64,000 bases of DNA from Dryocosmus kuriphilus (GCA_038277395.1 CM076190.1:242711256-242775255); one strand, 5' to 3'; shown: positions 33,121 through 46,855, counted from the stretch's first letter. Program-made: numbers and translations. The notes: generated by a model from the letters alone, not told the origin.

Positions 33121-34265
33121 ACATTGTGCAAGGGATTTAAAGAGGATTTCATTCGATTATAAAGAATTTTCTGGAGCAGTAAAAGGATTCGAACGAATTT
33201 AAAACTTTTCAAGAGATTTCAAGACAGTTTGAATAAGTTTACAAAATTTTAACGGATTTCAAAGAAATTCTAAATAATTTTAGGAGATTGTAAGTGACTT
33301 TAGGGAGCTTTTAAGAAATTTGAATGAGTTCAAAAATATCCTAAAGTGTTTTGAAATATCAAATTCTGTTGGCAAATATAATAATGTCTCTAATTTACAT
33401 AAATAGCATTTTGATTTGCTGTATATCTATTTCCTATGCAAAATTGCTTAAATAAAAATACCTCTTTTTCATCCATTTACATAAAGTTATATAAATAACA
33501 TAATAAGTTACATAACACATTTTCATTTATTTGAATCGACATTTTCCGTAATTTTTGTTTCTCCAAATTTTCATTTAACCGAATCTTCATTTGCATAATC
33601 TCTATTTTTTAGAATTACAGTTTTAAATTTCAATGATTTCGAGTAATTTTAAGAAATTCGGAACATTCCAATGAATTTCACAGAATTCTGGGAATTTAAG
33701 GAATTCCAAAAAATTGCAAAGCTTCGAGAAATTTTTCCATATACGAAGGAAGGTCCAAATTACGAGGAAATCAACGGACTTCAAGGAACTTCTGGGAATT
33801 CTGAAGAATTTTATGAGTGACTGGATTAATTTAATTCCTTATGGACTTCCTTAATCCACTGGAATTCATCGAATGAGATAAAATATTGGAAATTCCTTGA
33901 ATTCTTCAAATCCCTTCAAATTCTTCGAAATCCTCAAATTTTTAGTAATTTTTGTAATTCAGGCAAATGAAAAGAATTAAATGAATGAAATGAATTAAAA
34001 TAAATTGGATGAGGTGAAAAGAATTCAACGAAATGGAAAGAATTCAATGGATTCCAAAGAATTCTTGAACTCAAAAGAATTCAGTGCCTTCAAAGACATT
34101 ATTTAGTAAATTTTAAAGAAATCAATAAACCCACAAGAATTCAAAGAAATGCAATGAATTCAAAAAATTCAATGAATTCTAAAGAACTGAATAAATTTGA
34201 AGGAATTCAATAAATTCAAGACAATTTAATAAATTCAAAAGAATTCAATGCATTCAAGAGAATTC
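33121..34265 (+). pseudogene. Secreted-protein family, relic copy D (exon 1 mostly deleted, no exon 2)
   Basis: The 5' flank homology (AAGAGATTTCAAGACAGTTTG and following) runs to about 33355. It then jumps directly to AATTCTGTTGGCAAATATAA, the last bases of exon 1 and the donor region. The start codon and signal-peptide core are deleted, and the donor GT is changed to GC. The intron start (33380-33560) and the GAATTC-rich tract (33600-34260) follow. The next satellite then begins without any exon 2. Confidence 0.7.
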
Positions 34266-34269
34266 GAAA

Positions 34270-36359
34270 TAAAGTTAGCAAGTTTCTGAAAAAGATAAAG
34301 AAATCGAAGTTTTGCAAAAGCTAATTGTAGTTTTTCATAGTATATTCTGGAGAATTGCAAATACCTGTTCCTAACAGAAATAACAGAAGTTTGCGTTTTG
34401 CAGAAGCTAATTATATGTTTTTATAGTATTTCCTAGAAAATTCTGTATTTCTACATAAAATAACGTAAATTTGCGTTTTGCAAAAGCTACTTGGAGTTTT
34501 TCATAGTACGTTCTAGAGAATTGCAAATATCTAACAAAACGAACAAAAATTTGCGATTTGGAAAAACTAATTGTTCTTTTTTATAGTATTTCCTAGAAGA
34601 TTCTACAATTATACATAAAATAACAAAAATCTGTGTTTTGCGAAAACGAATTGTAGCTTTTCATAGTACATTCTAGAGAATTTCAAATATCTAACAAATT
34701 AACAAAAATTTGCAATTTTCACAAACTAACTGTAGTATTTTATAGTATTTCCTAGAAAATTCCCTATTTCTACATAATATAACGAAAATTTGCGTTTTAA
34801 AAAGTTAATTGTACTTTTTTATAGTACTTCCTAGAAAATTCTGTATTTCTACGTAAAATAACGAAAATTTGTGCTTTGCAAAAGGTAATTGTAGTTTTTC
34901 ATAGTAGTGTCAAGAGAATTGCTGATATTTAACAAGAAATAGCGTAAATTTGCGATTTGCATACGCTGGTTGTGCTTTTTTATAGTATTCCCTAGAAAAC
35001 TCTGAAATTCTACAGAAGATAACAAAATTTGTGTTTTGCAAAAGCTAATTGTAGTTTTCCATAGAACTTTCTATAGAATTTCAAATATTTAACAGAAATA
35101 GCGACAATTTGCAATTTGCACAAACTAATTATTCCCTTTTATAGTATTTCCTAGAAAATTCTAAATTTCCACATAAAATAACAAAAATTTGCGTTTTGGA
35201 GAAGCTAATTGTAGTTTTTCATAGTAGTTTCTGCAGAATTGCAAATATCTAACAGATATAACGAAAGTTTGCAATTTGCGCAAGCTAATTGTACTTTTTT
35301 ATAGTATTTACTAGAAAATTCTGAATTTCTAGATAAAATAATTAAAATTTGCGTTTTGCAAAAGCTAATTCTAGTTTTTCACAGTACTTTCTAGAGAATT
35401 TCAAAAATATAACACAAATAACGAAAATTTGAGACTTGCATAAGCTAATTGTACTTTTTTATAGTATTCCCTAGATAATTCTGTATTTCTACATATAATA
35501 GCGAAAATTTGTGTTTTGCAAAAGCTAATTGTAATTTTTTGTAGTATTTCCTACAAAATTCTGTGCTTCTACATAAGATAACAAAATTTGCGTTTTGCAA
35601 AAGCTAATTGTAGTTTTTCATAGAACTTTCTACATAATTGCAAATATTTAACAGAAATAGCGACAATTTGCAATTTGCGCAAACCAATTGTCCCTTTTTA
35701 TAGTATTTCCTAGAAAATTCTGAATTTCCATATAAAATAACGAAAATTTGCGTTTTGCAGAAGCTAATTGTAGTCTTTCATAGCAGTTTCTAGAGAATTG
35801 CAAACATCTAACAGATATAACGAAAGTCTGCAATTTGCGCAAGCTAATTGCACTTTTTTATAGTATTCCCTAGAAAATTCTGTATTGCTACATAAAATAA
35901 CGAAAATTTGTGTTTTGCAAAAGCTAATTGTACTTTTTTGTAGTATTTCCTAGAAAATTCTGAATTTCCACATAAAATAATGAAAATTTTTGTTTTGCAA
36001 AAGCTATTTGTAGCCTTTCATATTACTTTCTAGAGAATTGCAAATATCTAACAGAAATAACGAAAATTTGAATTTGCGCAATCTAATGTGTACTTTTTTG
36101 AGGCAATTACTAGAAAATTCTGAATTTCTAGGTAAAATAATTAAAATTTGCGTTTTGCAAAAGCTAATTGCAGTTTTTCATAGTACTTTCTATAGAATTG
36201 CAAATATCTAACAGAAATAACAAAAATTTGAGATTTGCGCAAGTTAATTGTACTTTTTTATAGTATTTCCTAGAAAATACTGAATTTATACATAAAATAC
36301 CGAAAATTTGTATTTTGGAGAAGCTAATTGTAGTTTTTTCATGGTATTTTCCATAAAAT
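34270..36359. repeat. ~80-bp satellite array upstream of copy C (longest array)
   Basis: About 26 monomers alternate in two types, giving a ~160-bp dimer period. One type has TTTGCGTTTTGCAAAAGCTA with TAGTTTTTCATAGTACTTTC. The other has TTTGCGATTTGCGCAAGCTA with TACTTTTTTATAGTATTTCC. Short ORFs here are repeat translations. Confidence 0.85.
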
Positions 36360-36829
36360 TAGACGCAAAAGAATTCGAATGAGTTTAGGGACTTTTCAAG
36401 AGATTTCAAGGCAGTTTGAATGAGGTCAGAGAATTTTAATGGATTTCAAAGAAACTTTAGTGCATGTCAAGAGATTTTAAGGAATTTTGTGGAATTTATA
36501 AGAAATATGAAGGTATTTAAAAATATTTTATAAAGTTTCGAAATAATTTAACTGATATGTGTTTAAGGGGAGTAAAAGAGAATAAACAGATTTTGCTTTA
36601 CTTAACATGAGTCTTATCGACGTTGAAACGAAACCGATTTTTCCATTGTGTACTAATAACGTTTTCCTCTAAAAATTTGGAAAAACAGTGCCATAAATTA
36701 TAATCTCTTTGTTATTTCAGCGAAGGACAAGAACAGTGTAATAAAATATAAACAATTTAAAGGAACGAATATGACAAAGATTCGTAATTATCTTGAAACA
36801 TTTTGTAGAATATTCATTAGTCACAAAAA
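36360..36829 (+). promoter_or_regulatory. Conserved 5' flank of secreted-gene copy C
   Basis: This flank is homologous to the flanks of copies A and B over its whole length. It includes a TTTGTTATTTCAG acceptor-like block about 110 bases before the ATG and the TTAGTCACAAAAA block next to it. Confidence 0.4.
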
Positions 36830-36887
36830 ATGGGGAGAGTGATTCCTGTTTTGTTTTTCATTTTAATGACTTTCACTAACTCTGTTG
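36830..36887 (+). CDS. Secreted-protein family, copy C, exon 1 (signal peptide)
   Basis: M-G-R-V-I-P then a hydrophobic core (VLFFILMTF) then T-N-S-V plus one base, ending at a GTAAAT donor. It matches exons 1 of A and B in length and phase. The intron to exon 2 would be about 9983 bases, including the 6.2-kb Polinton-type insert. Confidence 0.62.
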
Positions 36888-39800
36888 GTAAATACAATAA
36901 TTTCTATAATTCACACAAATAGCATTTTTAATTTCACTGTATTTATTTTTGATACTAACTATTTTAAATAAAAATACCTCTTTTTTCTCCATTTACATAA
37001 AGTTACATAAGTAACATAATAAGTTTCATAACTCATTTTCGTTTATTTCAATCACCATTTTCCGTAAGTTATGTTATTTTCTAAATTTTAATTTAACCGA
37101 ATTTTCATTTGCATAGTCTTTATTTTTTCGAATTAACATTTTACACTTCGAGCATTTCGAGGAGTTTTGAAAATAATCCAGAGCATTCCAGCATTTGAGG
37201 AATTCCACGAAATTACAAATATTGCAAGTAATTTCTAAATTACGAACTATTCCAGGAATTTCAATGAATTTGAGGAATTCCATGAAATTATAAAATTTCA
37301 AAGAATTTGCAAGTTATTTCAGGAATTTGAAGGAATTCGAGGAATGACAAAGAATTTGGGGAGTTCACGATATTAGAAAATTCCAAAGAATTTTCAAGTT
37401 CCAAGTTACACCAATAATTTCAAAGAATTCGAGGAATTTGAAGGAATATGAAGAAATTTGAAAAATTTTAAAGAACTCTAGGAAGTTGCCAAATTCCAAG
37501 ATATGCGAGGAATTTAAAGAACTCGATGACTTTCCAGGAATTCGAGGAATTTTTTAGAATTTCGTGAATTTATGGATTAAATACATTCCTTATAAATGTC
37601 CTCAATATTATGGAATACCTCGTGTTTTTCAGATTCCTTTAAAATCCTCGGTTTTATTGGAATCCTTCAAAATCAGGGTAATCAAAGGAATTAAATTAAT
37701 CCAACGAATTGAAAGAAATTCAATGAATTAGAAAGAATTCAATAACTTCAATAGAAGTGAAATGAATTCAATGAATTGAAACAAATTCCAAAGAATGAAA
37801 AGTAGTATAACAAGGGGAGTTCTGGACCACGATTCCTACCTTACCGGCTTTCTAGGACTTCGAGAGCTGTAGTGGTAAATGTCCGTGCTAAGCTTCTAGA
37901 ATGTTCGATGTGACGTCACTAAGCACGAGATTGGCGAAAACAACTTCCCCTTCCCCCTCTATCGGCCATAAGTTTCTAGAATATTCTCGATGATATCATT
38001 TACTACGCAGTTGCGAGACACGAAATTGATGAAAAACAACCTCCCCTTCCCCCTCCGACCCTTCTAACCCCTATAAGCTTCTAAAAATTCTCTCGATGAT
38101 CTCATTAAACTACGTATCAAAAAGTTTAATCGCAGACGCATCTGACGCGTGTAGAACCTTCTAGAACTTTAAGATAAAGAGGTGAATATATTTCTCTCTC
38201 CCCTCTCTCCATTAGCTTCTAGAAAATATATGGGATGATCTCATTAAAGAACGCAATACATTTACGTTTGAAAACGTTTAATTGCAGACGCGTCTGAACC
38301 TGTAGACAATTCTAGAACTTTAAGATAAAGAGGGAGATACATTAGTAGACAAAGATAGCATCTGCATTAATAATTGTGCATATGTACAGGTACATTGTCA
38401 AGATATTTCCGTGTTGATTTTAGAAATATTGATCTAAGCGCTGACCAAATAATGCTCCATTCAATTTATTGAAATTAATGATCGAAGAAAGAATAACACA
38501 ATTTAGATTCTAAATTTCATTCGATTATTTTAATTTAGTGACTCATTTTTATTATTTTCCAGCATCATTTTTAAATGAACGAATTTAGTTCTCGATGTGT
38601 AATACAATACGCTATAAACATTTTTGCGAAGCCTGAGATAAGACGGCATGCATTATTTTATTCAAGATTTTACGAACATTCTTTTCATAGCAACTTTAAT
38701 ACAAATCAAGAGTACGTTCCCCAATGTGATACATTCGATTCTTTTAGAAGAGTTTTTAGCAGTAGAATTAGATGTAAGTAATATTTTGGTGTACAATTTC
38801 AATAACATCCTTAGCGATAAAGTTTTCGAGGGTGTCATATTACAGTAAACTGCATTATATTGTACTATTTAGTAGAGAGACGTATGAATATCCAGAATGT
38901 TTCACATGCCCGTGCTAAAACCATGCAATGCCATCTGTTTTTTCTTTTGGAAAAATTAAAGTATGATATCAGTAGTGCCATCTGTCTTCTTTTAGAAGCA
39001 CTAAAATATGGAATCTGTAAAACCATCTCCTTCTCTCTCTCTCCCAATCTCTCACTCTCTATCATAAGCTCTTCATTATTTTTCACCTCGATGCATATCA
39101 CATGTAATACGACACTCAACATTTGCGAGGTTTAAAATAAGACATTATAAGGCATTTTATTAAGAATAATGATTTTATTCTCTCTAAAGCTACTGTGTAA
39201 AATAATTTATTAGAAAATATTTGTAGCCAATCAACTAGCATATGGGTAAAAAAATGCATCTAAAGAAATGAATCCTTTCTAATGGTCAGAGATTACATGT
39301 TGCATGTCACAATAATATAAAATTAGAGAATACTTATCTCAGAAATTATTAAAGAATATGCGAGCATCCTTAATCATAAAGTTCTCGAGGGTGTCATTTC
39401 CGAAGCTTGAAATAAAAGGCTACATGCATTTTATTAAGAGGTTTCACATTCGTGCGTTTTTAAACACCTCAATCTCTCTTATGATCTCTGTTCTTCTCTT
39501 AGGTTGTACCACGATATCTAAAAAATATTTTACTCATTTGTTGCTAAAATCAAAGACTGATCAATGCAAGCCTTATGTTTTACGAAATTCTTAAAAATAT
39601 CACAACACATACCTAAAATGTTATAAGATCTCCTGAGAGGTTTTACTAATATCATTCGTAAACAATAAATCCTCAATTTATAGAAATTTTGCTACGTTAA
39701 TAGCGTGATTCTCGGAAAAGGGTTCATGTCTATGCTAAATAAAGTGAAGATCGTACAGTTCAGAATATACAAAAATAATTTAAAGTCTTTCCTACGTATT

Positions 39801-40112
39801 TGTGAGATATATACAGTAATGTGATTTTTAACATTTCTCATTGCATTGGATGATTTTAGACATTAAAATAAGTGTGCCATTTTTAACTTACGCCTGATAT
39901 CACACTTTTCATGATAAACTACTGCAATGTAATTTTATTGAATAATTCTTGAAACTCATCTATTAGTAAAGATCAAAGGGAGAAACACTAAGGAATTATT
40001 TAATGAAAAAGCACAAGAAATAACTGGAGATGATTCATACATACTCATGGAATATATAAACATTTAATTTGTTGATAAAATCAAGACCGATCAACATAAG
40101 TCTTATGTTTTA

Positions 40113-40686
40113 CGAAATTCTTTAAAAATATTACAATAATATAAAATTAGAGAATAATTATCTCAGAAATTATTGAAGAATATGCGAACATCCTTAGCGA
40201 TAAAGTTCTCGAGGGTGTCATATTACAGTAAAGAGTCTGGCAAATGTGTTTCTTCAAAATGAGATATTTCGATCTGAATAATAACAATAATAATATAGTA
40301 TCGACATTTCCGAAGCTTGAGATAAAAGACTACATGCATTTTATTACGAGGTTTCACATTCGTTCGTTTTTAAACACCTCAATCTCTCTTATGATCTCTG
40401 TTCTTCTCTTAGGTTGCAGTATGATATCTAAAAAATATTTTACTCATTTGTTGATAAAATCAAAGACTGATCAATATAAGCCCTATGTTTTACGAAATTC
40501 TTGAAAAATATTACAACATATTCCTAAAATGCTATAACATAGTTTTAGAATGTTTCAATAATGTGTTTGTCAATAAAAATCAACGAGTGATCCGATAATC
40601 GTAAAAAATAAATCCCCAATTTATAGAAATTTTGCAACGTTAATAGCATGATTCTCGGAAAAAGGGTTCATGTTCATGCTAAATAA
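40113..40686. repeat. Internal duplication of arm sequence in the second Polinton
   Basis: This segment repeats, with changes, the arm sequence at about 39300-39730. Both contain GAAATTTTGC-ACGTTAATAG and GGGTTCATGT...CATGCTAAATAAA. It lies just inside the left arm and has no counterpart on the sequenced right side. Confidence 0.6.
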
Positions 40687-41196
40687 AAAAATCTGCCCGC
40701 TGCGCGGGCACATTCTCATCGCGCGCTACGCGCGCCGCGCTTCGCGCGAAATATGAGCGCGCCTAGGGCGCGCGTCTGTTGGCACTCGCGCTTCGCGCTC
40801 GATAGATTATTCACCTCGCGCTACGCGCTCGGTGTTTATAGATCGTATAAACCTTTAAATTAGAAATTACAAAAGAAATTATTTTACTTAAGGCTCTATC
40901 GCCCTTAAGGAATACATTCTCATCATGACACTCGCGCTTCGCGCTCGATAATTACGTTTCTTTAAAACACATTATAGATTGGTAAAGCTCTTTTTGATTT
41001 TCCAAATTTTTACAATACAGGATTTCGATTCTTAAAAGTAAAACGATGAGTCTTGTAAATAAATTTTGTAGCTATTTCAAGGTGAACAATTCTGCTTGTT
41101 AATATTTTCTCATATCTTGCACAGTTTTGCTGAAAAGTGGTTTTCTTTATATTTCATAACATATTTCACGAATAACTCAAAAACTACGCGTCGGAA
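40687..41196 (-). mobile_element. GC-palindrome element, 5' truncated by the gap (copy 1)
   Basis: From TCTGCCCGCTGCGCGGGC at 40688 the sequence matches the reverse complement of about 59655-60190. It includes CTCGCGCTTCGCGCTCG and CTCGCGCTACGCGCTCG hairpin words in otherwise AT-rich DNA. It runs into the N gap. The element is inserted in the duplicated arm sequence. Family unknown. Confidence 0.6.
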
Positions 41197-41696
41197 NNNN
41201 NNNNNNNNNNNNNNNNNNNNNNNNNNNNNNNNNNNNNNNNNNNNNNNNNNNNNNNNNNNNNNNNNNNNNNNNNNNNNNNNNNNNNNNNNNNNNNNNNNNN
41301 NNNNNNNNNNNNNNNNNNNNNNNNNNNNNNNNNNNNNNNNNNNNNNNNNNNNNNNNNNNNNNNNNNNNNNNNNNNNNNNNNNNNNNNNNNNNNNNNNNNN
41401 NNNNNNNNNNNNNNNNNNNNNNNNNNNNNNNNNNNNNNNNNNNNNNNNNNNNNNNNNNNNNNNNNNNNNNNNNNNNNNNNNNNNNNNNNNNNNNNNNNNN
41501 NNNNNNNNNNNNNNNNNNNNNNNNNNNNNNNNNNNNNNNNNNNNNNNNNNNNNNNNNNNNNNNNNNNNNNNNNNNNNNNNNNNNNNNNNNNNNNNNNNNN
41601 NNNNNNNNNNNNNNNNNNNNNNNNNNNNNNNNNNNNNNNNNNNNNNNNNNNNNNNNNNNNNNNNNNNNNNNNNNNNNNNNNNNNNNNNNNNNNNNN
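41197..41696. other. Assembly gap (exactly 500 N)
   Basis: The run of exactly 500 N is probably a placeholder, so its true length is unknown. It sits between the two arms of the palindromic element, where an assembler would be expected to fail. ORFs spanning it are artefacts. Confidence 0.98.
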
Positions 41697-44013
41697 ACAT
41701 AAGACTTATGTTGATCGGTCTTGATTTTATCAACAAATTAAATGTTTATATATTCCATGAGTATGTATGAATCATCTCCAGTTATTTCTTGTGCTTTTTC
41801 ATTAAATAATTCCTTAGTGTTTCTCCCTTTGATCTTTACTAATAGATGAGTTTCAAGAATTATTCAATAAAATTACATTGCAGTAGTTTATCATGAAAAG
41901 TGTGATATCAGGCGTAAGTTAAAAATGGCACACTTATTTTAATGTCTAAAATCATCCAATGCAATGAGAAATGTTAAAAATCACATTACTGTATATATCT
42001 CACAAATACGTAGGAAAGACTTTAAATTATTTTTGTATATTCTGAACTGTACGATCTTCACTTTATTTAGCATAGACATGAACCCTTTTCCGAGAATCAC
42101 GCTATTAACGTAGCAAAATTTCTATAAATTGAGGATTTATTGTTTACGAATGATATTAGTAAAACCTCTCAGGAGACGTTATAACATTTTAGGTATGTGT
42201 TGTGATATTTTTAAGAATTTCGTAAAACATAAGGCTTGCATTGATCAGTCTTTGATTTTAGCAACAAATGAGTAAAATATTTTTTAGATATCGTAGTACA
42301 ACCTAAGAGAAGAACAGAGATCATAAGAGAGATTGAGGTGTTTAAAAACGCACGAATGTGAAACCTCTTAATAAAATGCATGTAGCCTTTTATTTCAAGC
42401 TTCGGAAATGACACCCTCGAGAACTTTATGATTAAGGATGCTCGCATATTCTTTAATAATTTCTGAGATAAGTATTCTCTAATTTTATATTATTGTGACA
42501 TGCAACATGTAACCTCTGACCATTAGAAAGGATTCATTTCTTTAGATGCATTTTTTTACCCATATGCTAGTTGATTGGCTACAAATATTTTCTAATAAAT
42601 TATTTTACACAGTAGCTTTAGAGAGAATAAAATCATTATTCTTAATAAAATGCCTTATAATGTCTTATTTTAAACCTCGCAAATGTTGAGTGTCGTATTA
42701 CATGTGATATGCATCGAGGTGAAAAATAATGAAGAGCTTATGATAGAGAGTGAGAGATTGGGAGAGAGAGAGAAGGAGATGGTTTTACAGATTCCATATT
42801 TTAGTGCTTCTAAAAGGAGACAGATGGCACTACTGATATCATACTTTAATTTTTCCAAAAGAAAAAACAGATGGCATTGCATGGTTTTAGCACGGGCATG
42901 TGAAACATTCTGGATATTCATACGTCTCTCTACTAAATAGTACAATATAATGCAGTTTACTGTAATATGACACCCTCGAAAACTTTATCGCTAAGGATGT
43001 TATTGAAATTGTACACCAAAATATTACTTACATCTAATTCTACTGCTAAAAACTCTTCTAAAAGAATCGAATGTATCACATTGGGAAACGTACTCTTGAT
43101 TTGTATTAAAGTTGCTATGAAAAGAATGTTCGTAAAATCTTGAATATAAAATAATGCATGCCGTCTTATCTCAGGCTTCGCAAAAATGTTTATAGCGTAT
43201 TGTATTACACATCGAGAACTAAATTCGTTCATTTAAAAATGATGCTGGAAAATAATAAAAATGAGTCATTAAAATAAAATAATCGAATGAAATTTAGAAT
43301 CTAAATTGTGTTATTCTTTCTTCGATCATTAATTTCAATAAATTGAATGGAGAATTATTTGGTCAGCGCTTAGATCAATATTTCTAAAATCAACACGGAA
43401 ATATCTTGACAATGTACCTGTACATATGCACAATTATTAATGCAGATGCTATCTTTGTCTACTAATGTATCTCCCTCTTTATCTTAAAGTTCTAGAATTG
43501 TCTACAGGTTCAGACGCGTCTGCAATTAAACGTTTTCAAACGTAAATGTATTGCGTTCTTTAATGAGATCATCCCATATATTTTTTCTAGAAGCTAATGG
43601 AGAGAGGGAGAGAGAAATATATTCACCTCTTTATCTTAAAGTTCTAGAAGGTTCTACACGCGTCAGATGCGTCTGCGATTAAACGTTTTGATACGTAGTT
43701 TAATGAGATCATCGAGAGAATTTTTAGAAGCTTATAGGGGTTAGAAGGGTCGGAGGGGGAAGGGGAGGTTGTTTTTCATCAATTTCGTGTCTCGCAACTG
43801 CGTAGTAAATGATATCATCGAGAATATTCTAGAAACTTATGGCCGGTAGAGGGGGAAGGGGAAGTTGTTTTCGCCAATCTCGTGCTTAGTGACGTCACAT
43901 CGAACATTCTAGAAGCTTAGCACGGACATTTACCACTACAGCTCTCGAAGTCCTAGAAAGCCGGTAAGGTAGGAATCGTGGTCCAGAACTCCCCTTGTTA
44001 TACTACTATGAAA

Positions 44014-46855
44014 AAATTCAACAAACTCAAAAGAAAATCAATGAATATTAAAAAATTTTAAAAACTCAATGAATTGCAAAGAACTTAATAATTTCAAAAT
44101 AATTCAATAAATTGAAAAAGTGAATATATTCTAAAGAATTCAATTAACTCAAAGTAAATTTAAAGAATCTTAAATCAATCCGAACAATTTTTTTGAATTT
44201 TCTACATTCTTCGAATTCGTTTAGTTCTTTTGAATTCGCCTAATCTTTTTAATTCCTCCCATGCATTGAATTTCTCGAAACACCCCGCCTGCGTTGAATG
44301 ATTAAAAAATTTTTGATGTTCCTTAAATTTCTTAAAATTTCTTGAATTTCTTGAAATTCCTTAAATTCTTTGAAAATTTAGTAATTTCTTGAAATCCCTT
44401 AAAATCTTTAAAATATTCTTGAATTTCTTGAAATTCCTGAAATTCCTTAAATTATGTGAATTCCATTAAATCCATTGAATGACTTTAAATTCTCTAAGCT
44501 TCTCTAAGTCAGTGCATTTCCTGAATTCCTCGAATTCCTTTTCTTGGAACTCATCAGAGCTTCTCAAAACTTCTTGAAATTCTGTCAATTCCATTAAATT
44601 CCTCTTCCTGATTTTAAATCCTAGAATACTTCGGATTCACCAAATTCCCTGAATTCCTGGAATTCTTTAATTTCACTTCATTCTCTGAATTCCTCGAATT
44701 CATCGAATTTCTCAATTCTCTGAGTTCCTCGATTCCATTGAATTCCTCTGAATTTCTTACATTCATTGAGTTTCTCTGAATTTCTTAAATTCATTGAATT
44801 TCTCTGAATTCTCTGAATTCCTAAATTCAGTCAATTTTCCTGAATTCTCTGTATTCCTTAAAATAATTGTATTTTTTTTAATTCTTTGAATTCCTTAAAT
44901 TCCTAGAATTTCTCGGAATTCCCTGGATTTATTGAATTTCACTGAATTCTCCGAATTACTTGAATAAAGTGGATTCTTTTTAATTCTATAAATTTCTTCA
45001 ACTAATTAAACTCCTTGGAATTTCCTGAATTCCTCAGGTTAATTGAATTTCTTAAAATTCGATAAGTTTTTTGAGTTCCTCGAATTCATTGAATTTCTTG
45101 AATTCACTCAAATTCCCGAAATCCTTGGAATTTCTAAAACTCCTTTAGAATTAGAATTAGAATTCCTTGGAAAATTGGAAATGTTTAGAATACTTTGGAA
45201 TCCCTCAAAATCTCTGGTAAATAACTTTTTTTGTGCAGTATTTGATATACTGTCATTTGCATCAGGAAATTCACGGATTTTCAAAGAATTCGAAGAATTT
45301 GAAGGAAATTACCAAATCCAGAGACATTCTAGGAATTTCAAGAAATTTAATTTATTTTTAAGGAATTTTAATACCTTCAAGTATTTCCAATGTGTTCGTT
45401 CTTCAACGAATATTCTAAGTTCAAAGGAATTCGAGGAATTTCAAGGAATTTTGGAGAATTTGAAGAATTTCTGGATTAACCGAATTCCTCAACCTCAATT
45501 ATTTGGAAATCCTGGAGTGACTTAAAGTCTTTGCTATTCTTTGAGTTCCTCACGGTACAATAAATTCCTGAAATTTCCTCTAATTCCCCAAATTTTTTGG
45601 AGTCCTTGAAATTCAAGGAAATCTGGAGAGTTAAACAATTTGGATGACTTTAAAGAAATTCAAGGAACTGAAGGAAATTCAGTTAGTTCAAAAGAATTCA
45701 GTGATTTCAAAAGAGTTCAATAAATTCAAAAGATTTCAATGAATTCAAAATGGTTCAATGGATTGAAATGAATTCAAAGAATTCAAGAGACTTCAATGAA
45801 TTTAGAACAATTCAAAGAGTTAAAAGAAATTCTGTGAATTCAAAAGTATTCACGGAATTCAAACGAAGTGATTGAATCCAAAAGAATTCAAAGAATTTAA
45901 AAGAACTCAATGGACTCAAAAGCATTCAATAAATATAAAATAATTCAATAAATTCAAGAGAATTCATTGAATGCAATAGAACTAAAAGAAATTCAATGAA
46001 CTGAAATGAATTTCAATGAACTAAAATGTTTCAATAAGCTCAGTGAATTCAAAAGAAATCAATAAACTTAAAAGGAATCAACAAATTCAAGATTTGTATA
46101 AACTAAGAATAATATAATTAGTTTTAAATATTTTAAAGAGTTTTAAAGCATTCTGAACAATTTTATTGAATTTCCTACATTATTCGAATTCCGTTAATTT
46201 CTTTAAATTCGCTGAATTATCTTTAATTCCTTGCATGCCTTCTATTTAATGAAACTCCTCGCATGCGTCGAATTATTTGGAATTTTTCTAATTTCTTACA
46301 TTTCTTGAAACTCCTTAAATTCCTCGAATCTAGTGAATACCTTTATATCCACTGAATAAGTTTAAATTATCTGAATTTCTCGAATTCATTGAATTTTTTT
46401 AATTCCTCAAATTTATTTTCTTGAAGTTCCTTAAAGCTCCTTAAATTCCTTCTTCTGATACCAAAAATTCCATGTAATTCCTTCAATTCCATGGAATTCC
46501 TAGACTTACTTGGATATATTCAAATTCTTCTGATTCATCGCGTTCCCTGAATTCCTCGAATTCATTAAAATTCATTGAATTCACTGAATTCCTCGAATTC
46601 AATGGATTCCTTTCAATCCTCTGAATGGCTCTAATTAATTAAGTTCCGTTGAATTTCCTGAATTCTTACAATTAATAAAATTCCTTTCAATTCTCTGAAC
46701 TTCTTGATTTTCTTCAATTTAGTGTATACCCCAAATTCCTTCGAATTTCCAAAAACCCTTTGAAATCCCTCAAAATCGCTGATAATTCTTGGAAATTCTT
46801 GAATTCCTCTGAAATCCCTTTAACTACTTTGAAATTCTTTTAATTACGCGGAAAC
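44014..46855. repeat. GAATTC-rich degenerate simple repeat, intron of copy C
   Basis: Long tracts of AATTC-based units occur in changing orientation. They are CTTGAATTCC-type to 45230, GGAATTTCAAGG-type from about 45270, AAAAGAATTCAATG-type from about 45650, and CCTGAATTCCTCG-type from about 46300. The ORF at 45043-45525 is a translation of this repeat. Confidence 0.75.
45239..45275 (+). pseudogene. Relic of an exon 2 start inside the intron of copy C
   Basis: TTTTTTTGTGCAG is followed by TATTTGATATACTGTCATTT. This resembles the acceptor and start of exon 2 of copy C (TTTCTTTTTGCAG, then ATCTAGTTATACTGTCGCCG). Homology fades after about 35 bases. It sits exactly at the change from CCTGAATTC-type to GGAATTTC-type repeats, as a real exon 2 would. 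Confidence 0.45.

Larger units (their letters stand above)
37801..44007. mobile_element. Second Polinton-type palindrome with perfect 6-bp TSD and central gap
   Basis: The termini are AGTAGTATAACAAGGGGAGT and its complement. The flanks are ATGAAA at 37795-37800 and 44008-44013, an exact 6-bp duplication. The arms (37801-40112 and 41697-44007, about 2.31 kb) are nearly identical; arm-encoded short ORFs match residue for residue apart from a 2-base indel. Arm words such as AAGATAAAGAGGGAG and a TTCTAGAA-rich terminus are shared with the 9044-21638 element. No gene was found, but the centre is unsequenced. The family is assigned from termini, duplication length and relatedness to the integrase-bearing element. 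Confidence 0.7.

Noticed and set aside
38860..39135. 91-codon ORFs on both strands of the Polinton arms (also 42670-42945)
   Set aside because: They are duplicated exactly because the arms are duplicated. Low-complexity Ser/Leu content from CTCTCT runs; no recognisable domain.
41096..41770. Long ORFs on both strands across the N run
   Set aside because: The frames are open only because N codons are not read as stops; real coding content is a few dozen codons of arm sequence.
45043..45525. 160-codon ORF in the intron of copy C
   Set aside because: It is a translation of the GAATTC-rich repeat, full of Phe/Leu/Glu periodicity, and has no counterpart in copies A or B.
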